Shown piece by piece: positions 1 through 8,795 of a DNA stretch of 64,000 bases. The position numbers and the translations under genes were made by a program. Origin of the DNA: Streptacidiphilus anmyonensis (GTDB taxonomy: Bacteria; Actinomycetota; Actinomycetes; Streptomycetales; Streptomycetaceae). Each line of letters opens with the position of its first letter. The stretch's first letter is position 1. The notes beneath the pieces were generated by a model. The model made no database searches. It worked only from the letters and a program-made list of their open reading frames with translations, and had not been told where the DNA came from. The DNA lies in the NCBI RefSeq assembly GCF_000787855.1, contig NZ_BBPQ01000004.1, positions 211,803-275,802 on the forward strand. Reading direction: 5' to 3'.

Positions 1-510
1 GCCAAGGCCCTGCTGATCGCGATCCGGCGCCACCCGGAGATCAACGCGAGCTGGGACGAGGCCAACCAGGAGATCGTGATCAAGCGCGCGATCAACCTCG
101 GCATCGCCGCGGCCACGCCGCGCGGCCTGATCGTCCCGAACATCAAGGACGCGGGCAGCATGGCGCTCCCCGAGCTGGCCCAGGCGCTGACGGGGCTGAT
201 CGAGGTGGCCCGCGAGGGCAAGACCTCGCCCGCGGCGATGCAGGGCGGGACGGTGACGATCACCAACGTGGGCGTCTTCGGCGTCGACTCCGGCACCCCG
301 ATCCTGAACCCCGGTGAGGCCGCGATCCTGGCCTTCGGCCAGGTCCGGGAGCTGCCGTGGGTGCACAAGGGCCGGGTCGTCCCGCGCCTGGTGACGACGC
401 TGGCCCTCTCCTTCGACCACCGCATGGTGGACGGGGAGCTGGGTTCGAAGGTCCTCGCCGACACCGCGGCGATCCTGGCGGACCCGAAGAAGCTGATCAG
501 CTGGCAGTAG
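1..510 (+). CDS. Dihydrolipoamide acyltransferase (E2) of a 2-oxoacid dehydrogenase complex, 3' part
   Basis: The reading frame is open from base 1, so the 5' part lies outside the window; 169 C-terminal residues are visible. They form the catalytic acyltransferase domain of E2, which moves the acyl group from lipoyl-lysine to CoA in the pyruvate, 2-oxoglutarate or branched-chain complexes. The family signature DHRMVDG is at bases 415-435, with the catalytic His at 418-420 and the Asp at 430-432. The glycine-rich stretch ending in GTPILNPGEAAIL is also typical. The lipoyl and E1/E3-binding domains are missing, so the substrate (pyruvate or branched-chain) cannot be decided. A strong hairpin follows the stop codon. 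Confidence 0.93.
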   Translation, partial: AKALLIAIRRHPEINASWDEANQEIVIKRAINLGIAAATPRGLIVPNIKDAGSMALPELAQALTGLIEVAREGKTSPAAMQGGTVTITNVGVFGVDSGTPILNPGEAAILAFGQVRELPWVHKGRVVPRLVTTLALSFDHRMVDGELGSKVLADTAAILADPKKLISWQ

Positions 511-518
511 CCGGTCAG

Positions 519-553
519 GGCGCGGGGAGTGGCATCGTGCCGCTCCCCGCGCC
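519..553 (+). terminator. Rho-independent-type hairpin after the E2 gene
   Basis: An 11-bp perfect stem (519-529 pairs with 543-553) encloses a second small GGCA/TGCC stem. It starts 8 bases after the E2 stop codon. No T-tract follows, as is usual in streptomycetes. Confidence 0.7.
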
Positions 554-617
554 TCGCTTGTCCGCAATTGCCCGAATGGTGCAACAACCGTTGCGCGGCG
601 GCTTCGTTCTGCATTGA

Positions 618-1739
618 GTGAAGCCCTCTGCCGCCCTTCTGCTGCTGTTCACACTGCTGTTCGGCGCCGCCCCCGTCCCCGCCGCGGCGTGCGAGGCGCA
701 CGTCGTGGACGCCGTCGACCTCGTCGACAACGGCCCGGCCGCGAACCGGATCACCGTCGTGCTGGTCGGGGACGGCTACACCCCGGCCGAGCTTCCGCGC
801 TTCCGCGCCCAGGCCGAGGCCACCTGGCGGGCCCTCAGTTCGGTGGAGCCGTTCCGCAGTTACGCGCGCTTCTTCGACGTCAGGCGGGTGGACCTGGTCT
901 CGCCCCACTCCGGGATCGGCGACGGCTCCCCCCTCGGCATGCACTTCGGCTGCGGCGGGACCCCGCGCCTGCTGTGCGCCGACGACGACGCCGTCAGGCA
1001 CTGGGTCGGCCCCGCGGCCGGGCCGCGGTACGTGATCGCGCTGGCCGACTCCACGGACTACGGCGGGGCGGGCGGCAAGGGTGTGACCACGCTGTCCGCC
1101 GGGGCGCCGGACGCGGCCCGCATCATCGAGCACGAGATGGGGCACACCGTCGGCGGGCTCGGCGACGAGTACGACTCCGCCCCGGCCGGGGACTCCGACT
1201 TCCCCAACCTGTCCGACCAGGGCGCCGACGCGATGGCGGCCGCGCACGCCAAGTGGTGGCGCTGGCTCGGCGCGGCCGACCCCTCGGGAGGCGTCGTGGG
1301 CGCGTACCGCGGGGCCAACGGGCTGTACCGGCCCACCCAGGACTCGATCATGCGCACCCTCGGCGGCGTCTACAACCTGCCCTGCCGGGAGGCGATCATC
1401 GAGTCGCTGTACCGGCGGCTGCGACCGCTCGACGGCGCGGCCCCGGCGCCGCAGGCCGGGCCGGTGCGGGCGGGCCGGATCCTGCGGGTCCGGCCGCTGC
1501 TGCTCCCGGGCGGTGGCCGCCGACTCTCCGTCAGCTGGACCGTCGACGGCCGCCCGGCGCGCTTCGGCGCGCTGCGGGAGGGCGGCCTCGCCCTGGACAC
1601 CGGTGCGCTCGGACTGCGCCCGGGCGCCCGGGTCGTCGTCCAGGCCGTCGTCACCGACGAGACGTCATGGGTGCGCGACGAGGCGTTCCGACAGGCGCGG
1701 ATGCGGGGCCAGGTGGCCTGGCGGGTCGGCCGGTTCTGA
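618..1739 (+). CDS. Secreted M64-family (IgA-peptidase-like) zinc metallopeptidase
   Basis: 373 residues from a GTG start. The N-terminus is a signal peptide (Lys-2, hydrophobic LLLLFTLLFG, small residues to about position 25). The sequence VVLVGDGYT near residue 50 and the zinc site HEMGH at residues 172-176, followed by GGLGDEYD, are the hallmarks of peptidase family M64. The first two His residues and a downstream acidic residue would bind zinc, and Glu-173 would be the catalytic base. The C-terminal 100 residues form a small beta-rich domain of the type often attached to secreted peptidases. It is predicted to be an extracellular protease. It stands alone, flanked by hairpins or dyads on both sides; its natural substrate is not evident. 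Confidence 0.88.
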   Translation: MKPSAALLLLFTLLFGAAPVPAAACEAHVVDAVDLVDNGPAANRITVVLVGDGYTPAELPRFRAQAEATWRALSSVEPFRSYARFFDVRRVDLVSPHSGIGDGSPLGMHFGCGGTPRLLCADDDAVRHWVGPAAGPRYVIALADSTDYGGAGGKGVTTLSAGAPDAARIIEHEMGHTVGGLGDEYDSAPAGDSDFPNLSDQGADAMAAAHAKWWRWLGAADPSGGVVGAYRGANGLYRPTQDSIMRTLGGVYNLPCREAIIESLYRRLRPLDGAAPAPQAGPVRAGRILRVRPLLLPGGGRRLSVSWTVDGRPARFGALREGGLALDTGALGLRPGARVVVQAVVTDETSWVRDEAFRQARMRGQVAWRVGRF

Positions 1740-1756
1740 AGATCCGCACAGCAAAC

Positions 1757-1789
1757 TCACAGGTCACGTCCTGCTAACGGGGCCTGTGA
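1757..1789. promoter_or_regulatory. Inverted repeat between the two secreted-protease genes
   Basis: The 7-bp arms TCACAGG (1757-1763) and CCTGTGA (1783-1789) are separated by 19 bases. The dyad could be a weak terminator for the M64 gene or an operator for the following protease; the sequence does not decide. Confidence 0.3.
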
Positions 1790-1858
1790 CGTGATCGGCG
1801 GACGGCCAGTCATATGAGAGTGTGTAAAAACGAAAATCGGAGGGTGGGGAGTTCCACG

Positions 1859-2977
1859 GTGGGTGAGCGCAGGCGTCGCCGCTTCGGAGGGGTCAGGACG
1901 GGAGTCGCGGCGCTGGTGGCGGCGGGCGTGCTGGGAGCCGTGTTCGCGCCCTCCGCGTTGGCCGGGATCAGCGGATCGGGTGCGGGCTCGCACCCGATGG
2001 GCGATGCCGCGCCGGTCTCCGCCTCGCCGACACCGGGCGCCCCGGGCGCGGGGACGATGGCGGTCTCCCCGAAGGTCGCGACGACCTCCGCGACGACCTG
2101 GAACGCGGCGGCCGCCGCCGAGTTCTGGACCCCGGCACGGCTCGCCTCAGCCCTCCCGGCCGACGCGCCGAAGCCCGTGACGCAGCAGCCCGTGACCCAG
2201 CAGCCCGTGACACAGCCCGCGGCGCGGTCCTCGACGAGGACGGCCGCGAGGACCGCGGCGAGGGCCGCCGGCGTCGTCGCCGACTCCGTGCCGAACTCCT
2301 CGTCGATCGCCCGCTCGACGCACTTCTCGGGCGCGTCGAGCACCGGCATCATCTTCTACGCCTCGAAGGACCTCACCACGCACTACTGCACCGCCAGTGT
2401 CGTGGACAGCCACTACGGCAACCTGATCATCATGGCCGCCCACTGCAACCCGGGCAGCTGGATGGCCTACGTGCCCAAGTACCAGCACGGCGCCGCGAAG
2501 CAGCCCTACGGCATCTGGGCCGTCACCAAGGTCTTCAAGGACTCGCACTACACCGGCACCCCCGCGACCAGCGACTACGACTACGCCTTCGCGCAGGTGG
2601 CCAAGAACGCCAAGGGCCAGACCATCCAGAGCGTCACCGGCGGCAACTGGCTCAGCCACACCCCGAGCTACAGCATGTACGTGACGGCGCTGGGCTACCC
2701 GAAGATCACCGCGGACTCCGCGGACCAGGCCATCCGCTGCCACCCGAACTACCCGACGCAGCGGCTCACCGGCTACCGGCAGATGGTCCTCTACTGCACC
2801 GGCTTCTGGGGTGGCACCTCGGGCGGCCCGTGGATCACGTACTTCAACGGGAACACCGGCTACCTGGTCGGCATCACCGGCGGCTACGAGGAGGGCGGTC
2901 CCAACAGCTGGACCAGCTACAGCCCGATCTTCGACGACCGGATCTTCACGCTGTTCAACTACGCCGAGTATCACTAG
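1859..2977 (+). CDS. Secreted trypsin-like serine protease
   Basis: About 372 residues if read from the GTG at 1859; an in-frame ATG at 1814 would add 15. I prefer 1859 because GGAGGG and GGGGAG lie just upstream (1839-1851) and an Arg-rich n-region followed by a hydrophobic core then starts the protein at once, as in secretory signals. The catalytic triad of the chymotrypsin fold is visible: His in AAHC, Asp in YDYAFAQV and Ser in GGTSGGPW. Between signal and catalytic domain lies a long Ala/Thr/Pro-rich segment with a threefold PVTQQ-type repeat (bases about 2176-2217), probably a propeptide or linker. It is likely an extracellular protease; specificity is unknown. Confidence 0.85.
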   Translation: MGERRRRRFGGVRTGVAALVAAGVLGAVFAPSALAGISGSGAGSHPMGDAAPVSASPTPGAPGAGTMAVSPKVATTSATTWNAAAAAEFWTPARLASALPADAPKPVTQQPVTQQPVTQPAARSSTRTAARTAARAAGVVADSVPNSSSIARSTHFSGASSTGIIFYASKDLTTHYCTASVVDSHYGNLIIMAAHCNPGSWMAYVPKYQHGAAKQPYGIWAVTKVFKDSHYTGTPATSDYDYAFAQVAKNAKGQTIQSVTGGNWLSHTPSYSMYVTALGYPKITADSADQAIRCHPNYPTQRLTGYRQMVLYCTGFWGGTSGGPWITYFNGNTGYLVGITGGYEEGGPNSWTSYSPIFDDRIFTLFNYAEYH

Positions 2978-3022
2978 TTGGCATCAGCAAGTTCCACACG
3001 GTGGACCCAGGCGGGGTTGATT

Positions 3023-3044
3023 CGTCCTACCAATTAGGATGACG
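3023..3044. promoter_or_regulatory. Candidate operator in front of the MFS gene
   Basis: A dyad with inner arms TCCTA (3025-3029) and TAGGA (3035-3039) around CCAAT is flanked by CGTC (3023-3026) and GACG (3041-3044). It ends 5 bases before the ATG and overlaps the expected ribosome-binding region. A repressor binding here could block expression of the transporter. Confidence 0.4.
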
Positions 3045-3049
3045 CCACG

Positions 3050-4495
3050 ATGACTGCCGACCCCGCCACCGCTGCCGCCGACGCCTCGACCTCCACCGGC
3101 CCCACCGCCGCTCCGGCGCGGCGCGAGCCGCCGGGCGGCAGGGGGGCCTGGCTGGCGTGGGGCATCGGCGTCACGGTCTACGTCCTCGCCGTCGTCCACC
3201 GCACCAGCCTCGGCGTCGCCGGGGTCGACGCGGCGGCCCGGTTCGGGATCAACGCCTCGGCGCTGTCGACCTTCTCCATCCTTCAGGTCCTGGTCTACGC
3301 CGGCATGCAGATACCCGTCGGCCTCCTTGTCGACCGCCACGGCCCGCGCCGGATCCTCAGCGCGGGCCTCGTGCTGCTCACCGCCGGGCAGCTCGGCTTC
3401 GCGCTGGCGACCTCCTTCACCCCCGCGCTGCTCGCGCGCGGCGTGCTGGGCTGCGGCGACGCGATGACCTTCGTCAGCGTGCTGCGGATCGGCTCGCGCT
3501 GGTTCCCGCTGTTCCGCAACCCGTTCATCGCCCAGCTGACCGGTCTGGTCGGCACGGTCGGCAACCTGGTCTCGACGCTGGTGCTCTCCCAGGTCCTGCA
3601 CAGCGCCGGCTGGACGGCGACCTTCGGCACCACCGCGCTGCTGGGCTTCGGCGTGCTGGCGCTGGTGGTGCTGGTCCTGCGGGAGACGCCGGACAGCGCG
3701 CCGCGCGAGCCGCTGTTCGTGCGCCGGAGCGCACGCGTCCCCGACGCCCCCCGGCCGGTAGCACCCCTGCCGCCCGTACCGTCCGTACCGGGTTTCTCGC
3801 TCCGCGACCAGATCCACGCGTCCTGGCGCGAGCCCGGCACCCGGCTCGGCATGTGGGTCCACTTCACCACGGCGTTCCCGGCGTCCAGCTTCCTGCTGCT
3901 GTGGGGCATGCCCTTCCTGATGACCGGCCAGCACCTCTCGCGCGCCCTCTCCGGTGCGCTGCTCAGCCTGGTCATCGTCGCGGGCATGGGCTTCGCGGTC
4001 CTCTTCGGCCAGCTGATGTCGCGCCGGCCCGGCTGGCGGACCCCCACGGTCTTCGCGGTCGTCCTCACCACCGGCGCGGCCTGGGCCGCGGTCCTGGCCT
4101 GGCCGCAGCCGGGCCACGTCCCGATGTGGCTGCTGATCGTCCTCGCGGTGGTGATGGGCAGCAACGGCCCCGCGTCCCTCATCGGCCTCGACTACGCCCG
4201 CCCGGTGAACCCCCCGGAGCGGGTCGGCACGGCCTCCGGCATCGTCAACATGGGCGGCTTCATCGCCGCGGTCCTGGCGCTCTTCCTGATCGGCCTCGTC
4301 CTGGACCTCGACACCCCGGGCGGCGGCACGGACTACACGGCGAACGGCTTCCGCGCGGCGTTCGCGATGCTGTACCTGCCGATGGCCCTGGGCATCCTCC
4401 AGATCCTCCGCCTCCGCAAGCGCGCCCTCGCCCGCGAACGCGAACTCATCGCGGCGGCGGTCCCTGTCGCGCGTGGGGAGCTTGCCGCTCCCTAG
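3050..4495 (+). CDS. Major facilitator superfamily transporter
   Basis: 481 residues, with an N-terminal Ala/Thr/Pro-rich tail of about 30 residues and then about 12 predicted membrane segments. The MFS loop-2/3 signature appears as GLLVDRHGPRRI (around residue 95), and the two six-helix halves are separated by a charged and Pro-rich loop (about residues 215-255). It is an integral membrane secondary transporter of the plasma membrane. The family covers drugs, sugars, nitrate and more, and no substrate-specific motif was recognised. It is transcribed alone, with a dyad just ahead of its start and a hairpin after its stop. Confidence 0.85.
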   Translation: MTADPATAAADASTSTGPTAAPARREPPGGRGAWLAWGIGVTVYVLAVVHRTSLGVAGVDAAARFGINASALSTFSILQVLVYAGMQIPVGLLVDRHGPRRILSAGLVLLTAGQLGFALATSFTPALLARGVLGCGDAMTFVSVLRIGSRWFPLFRNPFIAQLTGLVGTVGNLVSTLVLSQVLHSAGWTATFGTTALLGFGVLALVVLVLRETPDSAPREPLFVRRSARVPDAPRPVAPLPPVPSVPGFSLRDQIHASWREPGTRLGMWVHFTTAFPASSFLLLWGMPFLMTGQHLSRALSGALLSLVIVAGMGFAVLFGQLMSRRPGWRTPTVFAVVLTTGAAWAAVLAWPQPGHVPMWLLIVLAVVMGSNGPASLIGLDYARPVNPPERVGTASGIVNMGGFIAAVLALFLIGLVLDLDTPGGGTDYTANGFRAAFAMLYLPMALGILQILRLRKRALARERELIAAAVPVARGELAAP

Positions 4496-4539
4496 GGGCA
4501 CGAGGAACCACTGACATGCGGGTCGTTTCTCGCGCCCCT
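4494..4539. terminator. Hairpin between convergent genes
   Basis: AGGGGCACGAGGAA (from 4494) pairs with TTTCTCGCGCCCCT (to 4539), 11 of 14 positions complementary. It begins inside the MFS stop region and can serve both this gene and the convergent gene ending at 4574. Confidence 0.55.
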
Positions 4540-4573
4540 GGGGAGTGCACCCACCTGTGAGGGCGAAGCCGCC

Positions 4574-5407
4574 TCAGGGCGTGACGGCGAAGTTGTCCAG
4601 GATGAGGCGGGCGAGGTCCTCGTCGCCCTCCACCTTGACGTCCGCCGCCTGGGACGGGATGCGGCCGCAGGCGAGGCGGGAGAAGGTCTCCCAGTCCATG
4701 CCGAGGGCCACCGCCGGGGCGAGCAGGACCTCGCCGTCGACACGGCCGCGGCCGTCCGCGTCGACGTGGACGGTGCGCATGAACTCCTGCTCGCCGTGGA
4801 CGTCGAAGACGGCCGTCGTGCCGGCCGGAGCGCCGGCCAGCTTGGCGACGGCGCGGGGCAGCATCTCGATCAGGTAGTCGCGGGTGATGGCGGCCGCCGC
4901 CGAGTCCAGACCGCCCGCCCGGCCGAGGGCCCTGCGGATGTCCTGCTCGTGGGTCCACACGTCGAAGACGCGCGTGCGCAGCAGCTGGTGGAAGGGGACG
5001 TCGCGGCTGTAGGGGCCCATCGGCCAGCGGACCTCGTCCACCGGCGCGTAGCGGTCGCTCCGCAGCGCGCGGGAGCGGCGGATGATGGTGTACTCCAGCT
5101 CGGAGGCCATCTCCACCGCGGTGTGGCAGCGGCGTTTGTCGACCGGCACCTCGCAGTGGCGGCTGAACTCGTCCACGACGTGCCGCAGATCGCGTGGCAG
5201 CGTGTGGATCGGGCGTGGGTCGCCCAGCAGTTCGGACTCCATGGCGATGATGTGCGAGACGACGTCCCGCACGGACCACCCCGGGCATTCGGTCGGCCGG
5301 TTCCACGCGCCCTCGGGGAGTGGGGCGACCAGCTCGGATATGGCCTCGATGGACTGGGTCCAGGCATCGGCGTACGCCTGGACGGTCTGCTTGTCGGTCA
5401 CGTTCAC
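4574..5407 (-). CDS. Maleylpyruvate isomerase / DinB-like family protein (mycothiol-dependent type)
   Basis: 277 residues. The N-terminal half is the four-helix DinB-like fold recognised by WNRPTECPGWSVRDVVSHI, where Pro-Gly-Trp-x-Val-x-x-x-x-x-His is the characteristic metal-ligand motif of this actinobacterial family. Further conserved blocks are RVFDVWTHEQDIR (second and third His/Asp ligands) and a C-terminal SCP2-like domain with GEVLLAPAVALGMDWE. Known members are metal-dependent and use mycothiol to isomerise maleylpyruvate or for other thiol-transfer reactions; most paralogues in streptomycetes have no known substrate. No aromatic-degradation genes are adjacent, so the specific reaction is open. 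Confidence 0.8.
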   Translation of the reverse strand: MNVTDKQTVQAYADAWTQSIEAISELVAPLPEGAWNRPTECPGWSVRDVVSHIIAMESELLGDPRPIHTLPRDLRHVVDEFSRHCEVPVDKRRCHTAVEMASELEYTIIRRSRALRSDRYAPVDEVRWPMGPYSRDVPFHQLLRTRVFDVWTHEQDIRRALGRAGGLDSAAAAITRDYLIEMLPRAVAKLAGAPAGTTAVFDVHGEQEFMRTVHVDADGRGRVDGEVLLAPAVALGMDWETFSRLACGRIPSQAADVKVEGDEDLARLILDNFAVTP

Positions 5408-5519
5408 GACCCCTCAGGCGGAGCAGCCAACTTCGCTATCGGCACGTTACGCTGCCTGGTGTCCCCAGGCAGCGCTTTCCGGTGTTGATCGTAGGGCTCT
5501 TGACGAAACGGGTGGTACC

Positions 5520-6314
5520 GTGCGCGCTTCTCTTGTCCAGATCGATGTGAACGAGCGCGAGTCCGCGGACGAGCGCCGGAGCCGGATCGCGGACGTGGTC
5601 CGAGCGCAGCGCGGCGTCGCCGATCTGGTGGTGCTGCCCGAGCTGTGGACCCTCGGCGGGTTCGCGTACGAGGCGTGGGCGGACGGCGCGGAGACGCTGG
5701 AGGGCCCGACCGCCGAGGCGATGTCCGCGGCCGCCCGCGACGCGGGCGTCTGGCTGCACGCCGGCTCGATCGTGGAACGGGACCCGGAGGGGCCGCTCTG
5801 CAACACCTCGCTGCTGTTCGCGCCGGACGGCGAGCTGCACGCCTGGTACCGCAAGATCCACCGCTTCGGCTTCGACAGCGGTGAGGCCGCGCTGATGGCC
5901 GCGGGGCGGGAGCTGTGCGTGGTGGACACGCCCTTCGGGCGGATGGGTCTGGTCACCTGTTACGACCTGCGCTTCCCCGAGTTGTTCCGGGCCATGCTCG
6001 ACCAGGGAGCGGAGCTGTTCGTCGCCCCGGCGGCGTGGCCGGCCCGCCGTGCCGCGCACTGGTCGCTGCTGGCACGGGCGCGGGCGGTGGAGGAGCAGGC
6101 GCTGGTCCTCGCCTGCAACACCGCGGGCACGCACGGCGGCGTCCCGCAGGCGGGGCTCAGCGTCGTGGTGGACCCGTGGGGCACGGTGCTGGGAGAGGCG
6201 AACGGCGGGGAGTCCGGCAGCGCGGAGGAGGTGCTGACGGTCGAGTTCGACCCGGCCGTGGTCGAGCGCACCCGCGCCGAGTTCCCGGTGCTGCGGGACC
6301 GTCAGAAGTGGTGA
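5520..6314 (+). CDS. Carbon-nitrogen hydrolase (nitrilase superfamily, omega-amidase-like)
   Basis: 264 residues from the GTG at 5520. The frame is open far upstream, but the conserved family start (an RASLVQIDV-like beta strand) begins here and the LPELW motif is at the expected distance. The nitrilase triad is visible: Glu-41 in LPELW, Lys-112 in YRKIHRF and Cys-147 in GLVTCYDLRFPEL. The RFPEL block resembles omega-amidase/NIT2-like branches that deaminate alpha-keto-glutaramate or dicarboxylate monoamides, but this is inference. It is a cytoplasmic enzyme. It is divergent from the preceding gene with 112 bases between starts. Confidence 0.85.
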   Translation: MRASLVQIDVNERESADERRSRIADVVRAQRGVADLVVLPELWTLGGFAYEAWADGAETLEGPTAEAMSAAARDAGVWLHAGSIVERDPEGPLCNTSLLFAPDGELHAWYRKIHRFGFDSGEAALMAAGRELCVVDTPFGRMGLVTCYDLRFPELFRAMLDQGAELFVAPAAWPARRAAHWSLLARARAVEEQALVLACNTAGTHGGVPQAGLSVVVDPWGTVLGEANGGESGSAEEVLTVEFDPAVVERTRAEFPVLRDRQKW

Positions 6315-6494
6315 CGGGTTGAGCCGCTGACATGTCGACCCGATGGCCGGAAGTGGTAACCGGCCCGTGGCAGGAAGATGTCACTGATGCTCGTGGTGGC
6401 AGATCTGGTGATGGTGCCGTGAAGCCGACATGATGATCCGCGCTCACACTGCATTCTGGTTGGCCTGCGACTCGCTTTGCGGTAATTGTGATGA

Positions 6495-7790
6495 GTGCCT
6501 GACAAAATTGCGTCCACGGCGACGCCACTCCCCTCACAGGCGCGCTCATCGCTGTGGCGCGACAGGGACTTCCTGCTGCTCTGGGGCGGCGGTGCGGCCA
6601 GCGATCTCGGCTCGGCCGTCTCCACTCTGCTCATCCCGCTGATAGCGGTCCAGAACGTAGGCGCGACCACCTTCCAGATCGCCATGCTCGGGCTCGCCCG
6701 CCGGCTTCCGGCGGCGGTGCTCTCGCTGCCCGCCGGGGTCCTGGTGGACCGGCTGCGCAAGCGCCGGCTGATGATCTGGTGTCAGGTCCTGTGCGCGGTG
6801 GCCATGGGCTCCGTCCCGGCCGTCGCCTTCTTCGGCCACGTCCACCTCTGGCAGCTCTACGTCGTGACCGCCGCGGTGGGCAGCGTCGGCGTCTTCTTCG
6901 GCATCGCCGACCTCAGCTATCTGCCGACCGTGCTGTCACGCGACCAACTCGTCGACGGCAACGCCAAGCTGAACACCACCGAGACCGCCTCCGACGCCGC
7001 CGGCCCGGCCCTCGGCGCGCTGCTCGCAGGGGTGGTGACCGCCGCGCGGGCCGTCGCCGTCGACGCCGTCTCCTACGCGATCGTCGCCGCCACGCTGCTG
7101 CTGATGCGCACACCCGACCCCCAGCCGGAGCCCGACCGGACCAGGACGACACCGGTCAGCTTCCGCGTCGCGATGACCGAGGGCCTCCGCTTCGTCTGGC
7201 GCAACCCCGTGCTGCGCGCGATCACCTGCTGCACCGCGACGGCCAACCTCGGCATCATCGCGGTGGTCAGCCTCGAGGTCGTGTACCTGGTGCGCGGTCT
7301 GCACGCCTCGGCGACCTCCGCCGGCATGGTGCTCGGCCTGGGCGTGCTGGGCGGCTTCGTGGGCAGTCTGGTGGCCAAGCCGCTGGCGCGGCGGCTGGGC
7401 AACGCCCGGGTGATGTGGGTGGCGCTGATCGTCTGCGGCCCGTTCGCGCTGCTGATGCCGCTGGCGACGCCGGGGGCGGGGCTGGCCCTCTACGCGTTCG
7501 GCTGGGCCGTCTTCAACGCCGGTGGCGTCGTCTACCAGACCGCGCAGATGGCCTACCGCCAGTCGAGCATCCCGAGGGAGCTGCTCGGCCGGGTCAACGC
7601 CGGTATCCGCTGGGTGGTGTGGGGCGCCATGTCGCTGGGCGCGCTGTTCGGCGGCACCGTCGGCAGCTGGCTGGGACTGCGCACGGCCCTGTGGCTCGCC
7701 ACCGGCTTCCTCGCCGTCACCGGCCTGTGGCTGCTGGCCTCCCCGCTGCGCGGCTGGCGGGACATCCCGGAGCGTCAGCTGAGCCACTGA
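6495..7790 (+). CDS. MFS exporter (EntS/multidrug type)
   Basis: 431 residues from a GTG start; no good ribosome-binding site is seen, and no other in-frame Met occurs before the first membrane helix. The N-terminus WRDRDFLLLWGGGAASDLG and VLVDRLRKRRLMI between helices 2 and 3 are typical of the enterobactin-exporter-like MFS branch common in actinobacteria. About 12 transmembrane segments are visible. These proteins generally export siderophores or drugs; the substrate here is unknown. Its 3' end overlaps the convergent LysR gene by 16 bases. Confidence 0.83.
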   Translation: MPDKIASTATPLPSQARSSLWRDRDFLLLWGGGAASDLGSAVSTLLIPLIAVQNVGATTFQIAMLGLARRLPAAVLSLPAGVLVDRLRKRRLMIWCQVLCAVAMGSVPAVAFFGHVHLWQLYVVTAAVGSVGVFFGIADLSYLPTVLSRDQLVDGNAKLNTTETASDAAGPALGALLAGVVTAARAVAVDAVSYAIVAATLLLMRTPDPQPEPDRTRTTPVSFRVAMTEGLRFVWRNPVLRAITCCTATANLGIIAVVSLEVVYLVRGLHASATSAGMVLGLGVLGGFVGSLVAKPLARRLGNARVMWVALIVCGPFALLMPLATPGAGLALYAFGWAVFNAGGVVYQTAQMAYRQSSIPRELLGRVNAGIRWVVWGAMSLGALFGGTVGSWLGLRTALWLATGFLAVTGLWLLASPLRGWRDIPERQLSH

Positions 7791-8725
7791 CCGGCGCGCG
7801 GGCCGCTGCCCTTGGCGCGGATCAGGGTGAGCAGCTCCCGGGCGGGCCCCTTGGGCTTGGCCCCCTTCGGCCAGACGGCGTGCAGCGGGCGCTTGAGGTC
7901 GAGCTCGGCGACCGGGACGGACACCAGGCGGCCGGCGGCCAGATCGTCGGCCACGGCGAGCTCGCTCAGCACGGCCGGACCCGCTCCGCTGGTCGCGGCC
8001 GACTTCAGCGCCGTGGTCGACGCGAGAGTGAGCAGCGGCTCCGCTAGGCCGCCGACGGGCGCCAGCGCCGCGTCGAGCACCTCGCGGGTGCCGCTGCCCT
8101 GCTCGCGCAGGATCAGCGCGGTCGAGGCGACCTCGGCGGGTGAGAGCGGGGCGCGCCGTCGGGCCCAGCGATGGGCCGGGGCGACCAGCACCAGCAGCCG
8201 GTCGTGGGCCACGACCGCGCCGTCCAGACCGGCCGGGATCCGCACGCCCTCGACGAAGCCGAGGTCCGCCTCGCCCTCCAGAACGTGCGCGGCCACCTCG
8301 GTCGAGTTGGCCGCGCGCAGCGTCACGGCGGTGTCGGGCAGGGCGGCGTGCAGGGCCAGCAGCCAGCCCGGCATCAGGTACTCGGCGACGGTGAGGCTGG
8401 CGGAGACCCGCAGCCGGGCGTCGCGCCTCTCCCGCAGGGCGGCGATCCCGGCGTCCAGCGCCTGGGCGGCGCCGACGACCTGCGCGGCCCACTCCGCGAC
8501 CAGCGCGCCGGCCTCGGTGGGCCGGGATCCGCGGGGGGAGCGCTCCAGCAGGGTCACCCCGATCTGCCGCTCCATCGCGGCGATCCGCGCGGACGCGGCG
8601 GGCTGGGTGATCCCGAGCGCGGCGGCCGCCCGGCCGAGACTGCCCAGCCGGACGACCGCGAGCAGCAGTTCCAGCCCGCCGAGCTCGGGCACGTGGGAGG
8701 AGAGGGGCGCCGGGGTCGAGCTCAT
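7775..8725 (-). CDS. LysR-family transcriptional regulator
   Basis: 316 residues. The winged helix-turn-helix is at about residues 10-70, with the LysR signature LGSLGRAAAALGITQPAASARIAAMERQIG; the effector-binding PBP-like domain follows from about residue 95. It is divergently arranged with the TDT-family carrier starting at 8796, with only 70 bases between the two starts. By the usual LysR logic it probably controls that carrier and itself in response to the transported anion. That regulatory link is inferred from position only. Confidence 0.88.
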   Translation of the reverse strand: MSSTPAPLSSHVPELGGLELLLAVVRLGSLGRAAAALGITQPAASARIAAMERQIGVTLLERSPRGSRPTEAGALVAEWAAQVVGAAQALDAGIAALRERRDARLRVSASLTVAEYLMPGWLLALHAALPDTAVTLRAANSTEVAAHVLEGEADLGFVEGVRIPAGLDGAVVAHDRLLVLVAPAHRWARRRAPLSPAEVASTALILREQGSGTREVLDAALAPVGGLAEPLLTLASTTALKSAATSGAGPAVLSELAVADDLAAGRLVSVPVAELDLKRPLHAVWPKGAKPKGPARELLTLIRAKGSGPRAGQWLS

Positions 8726-8795
8726 AGAGCCAGCTTATGCCCCGATCGACGAATGGTCCCTACCGGCGCGAACGGCCCGGACGGAGGGTGGAGAC
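8726..8795. promoter_or_regulatory. Shared divergent promoter region of lysR and TDT carrier
   Basis: The 70-base gap must hold both promoters and the LysR binding site. It contains GGAGGGTGGAG just before the carrier ATG, a strong ribosome-binding site that fixes the carrier start at 8796. No clear T-N11-A palindrome could be assigned with certainty. Confidence 0.45.

Noticed and set aside
5082..5519. A 146-codon upstream extension of the nitrilase-family gene
   Set aside because: It runs antisense through the maleylpyruvate-isomerase-family gene, and family homology starts only at 5520.
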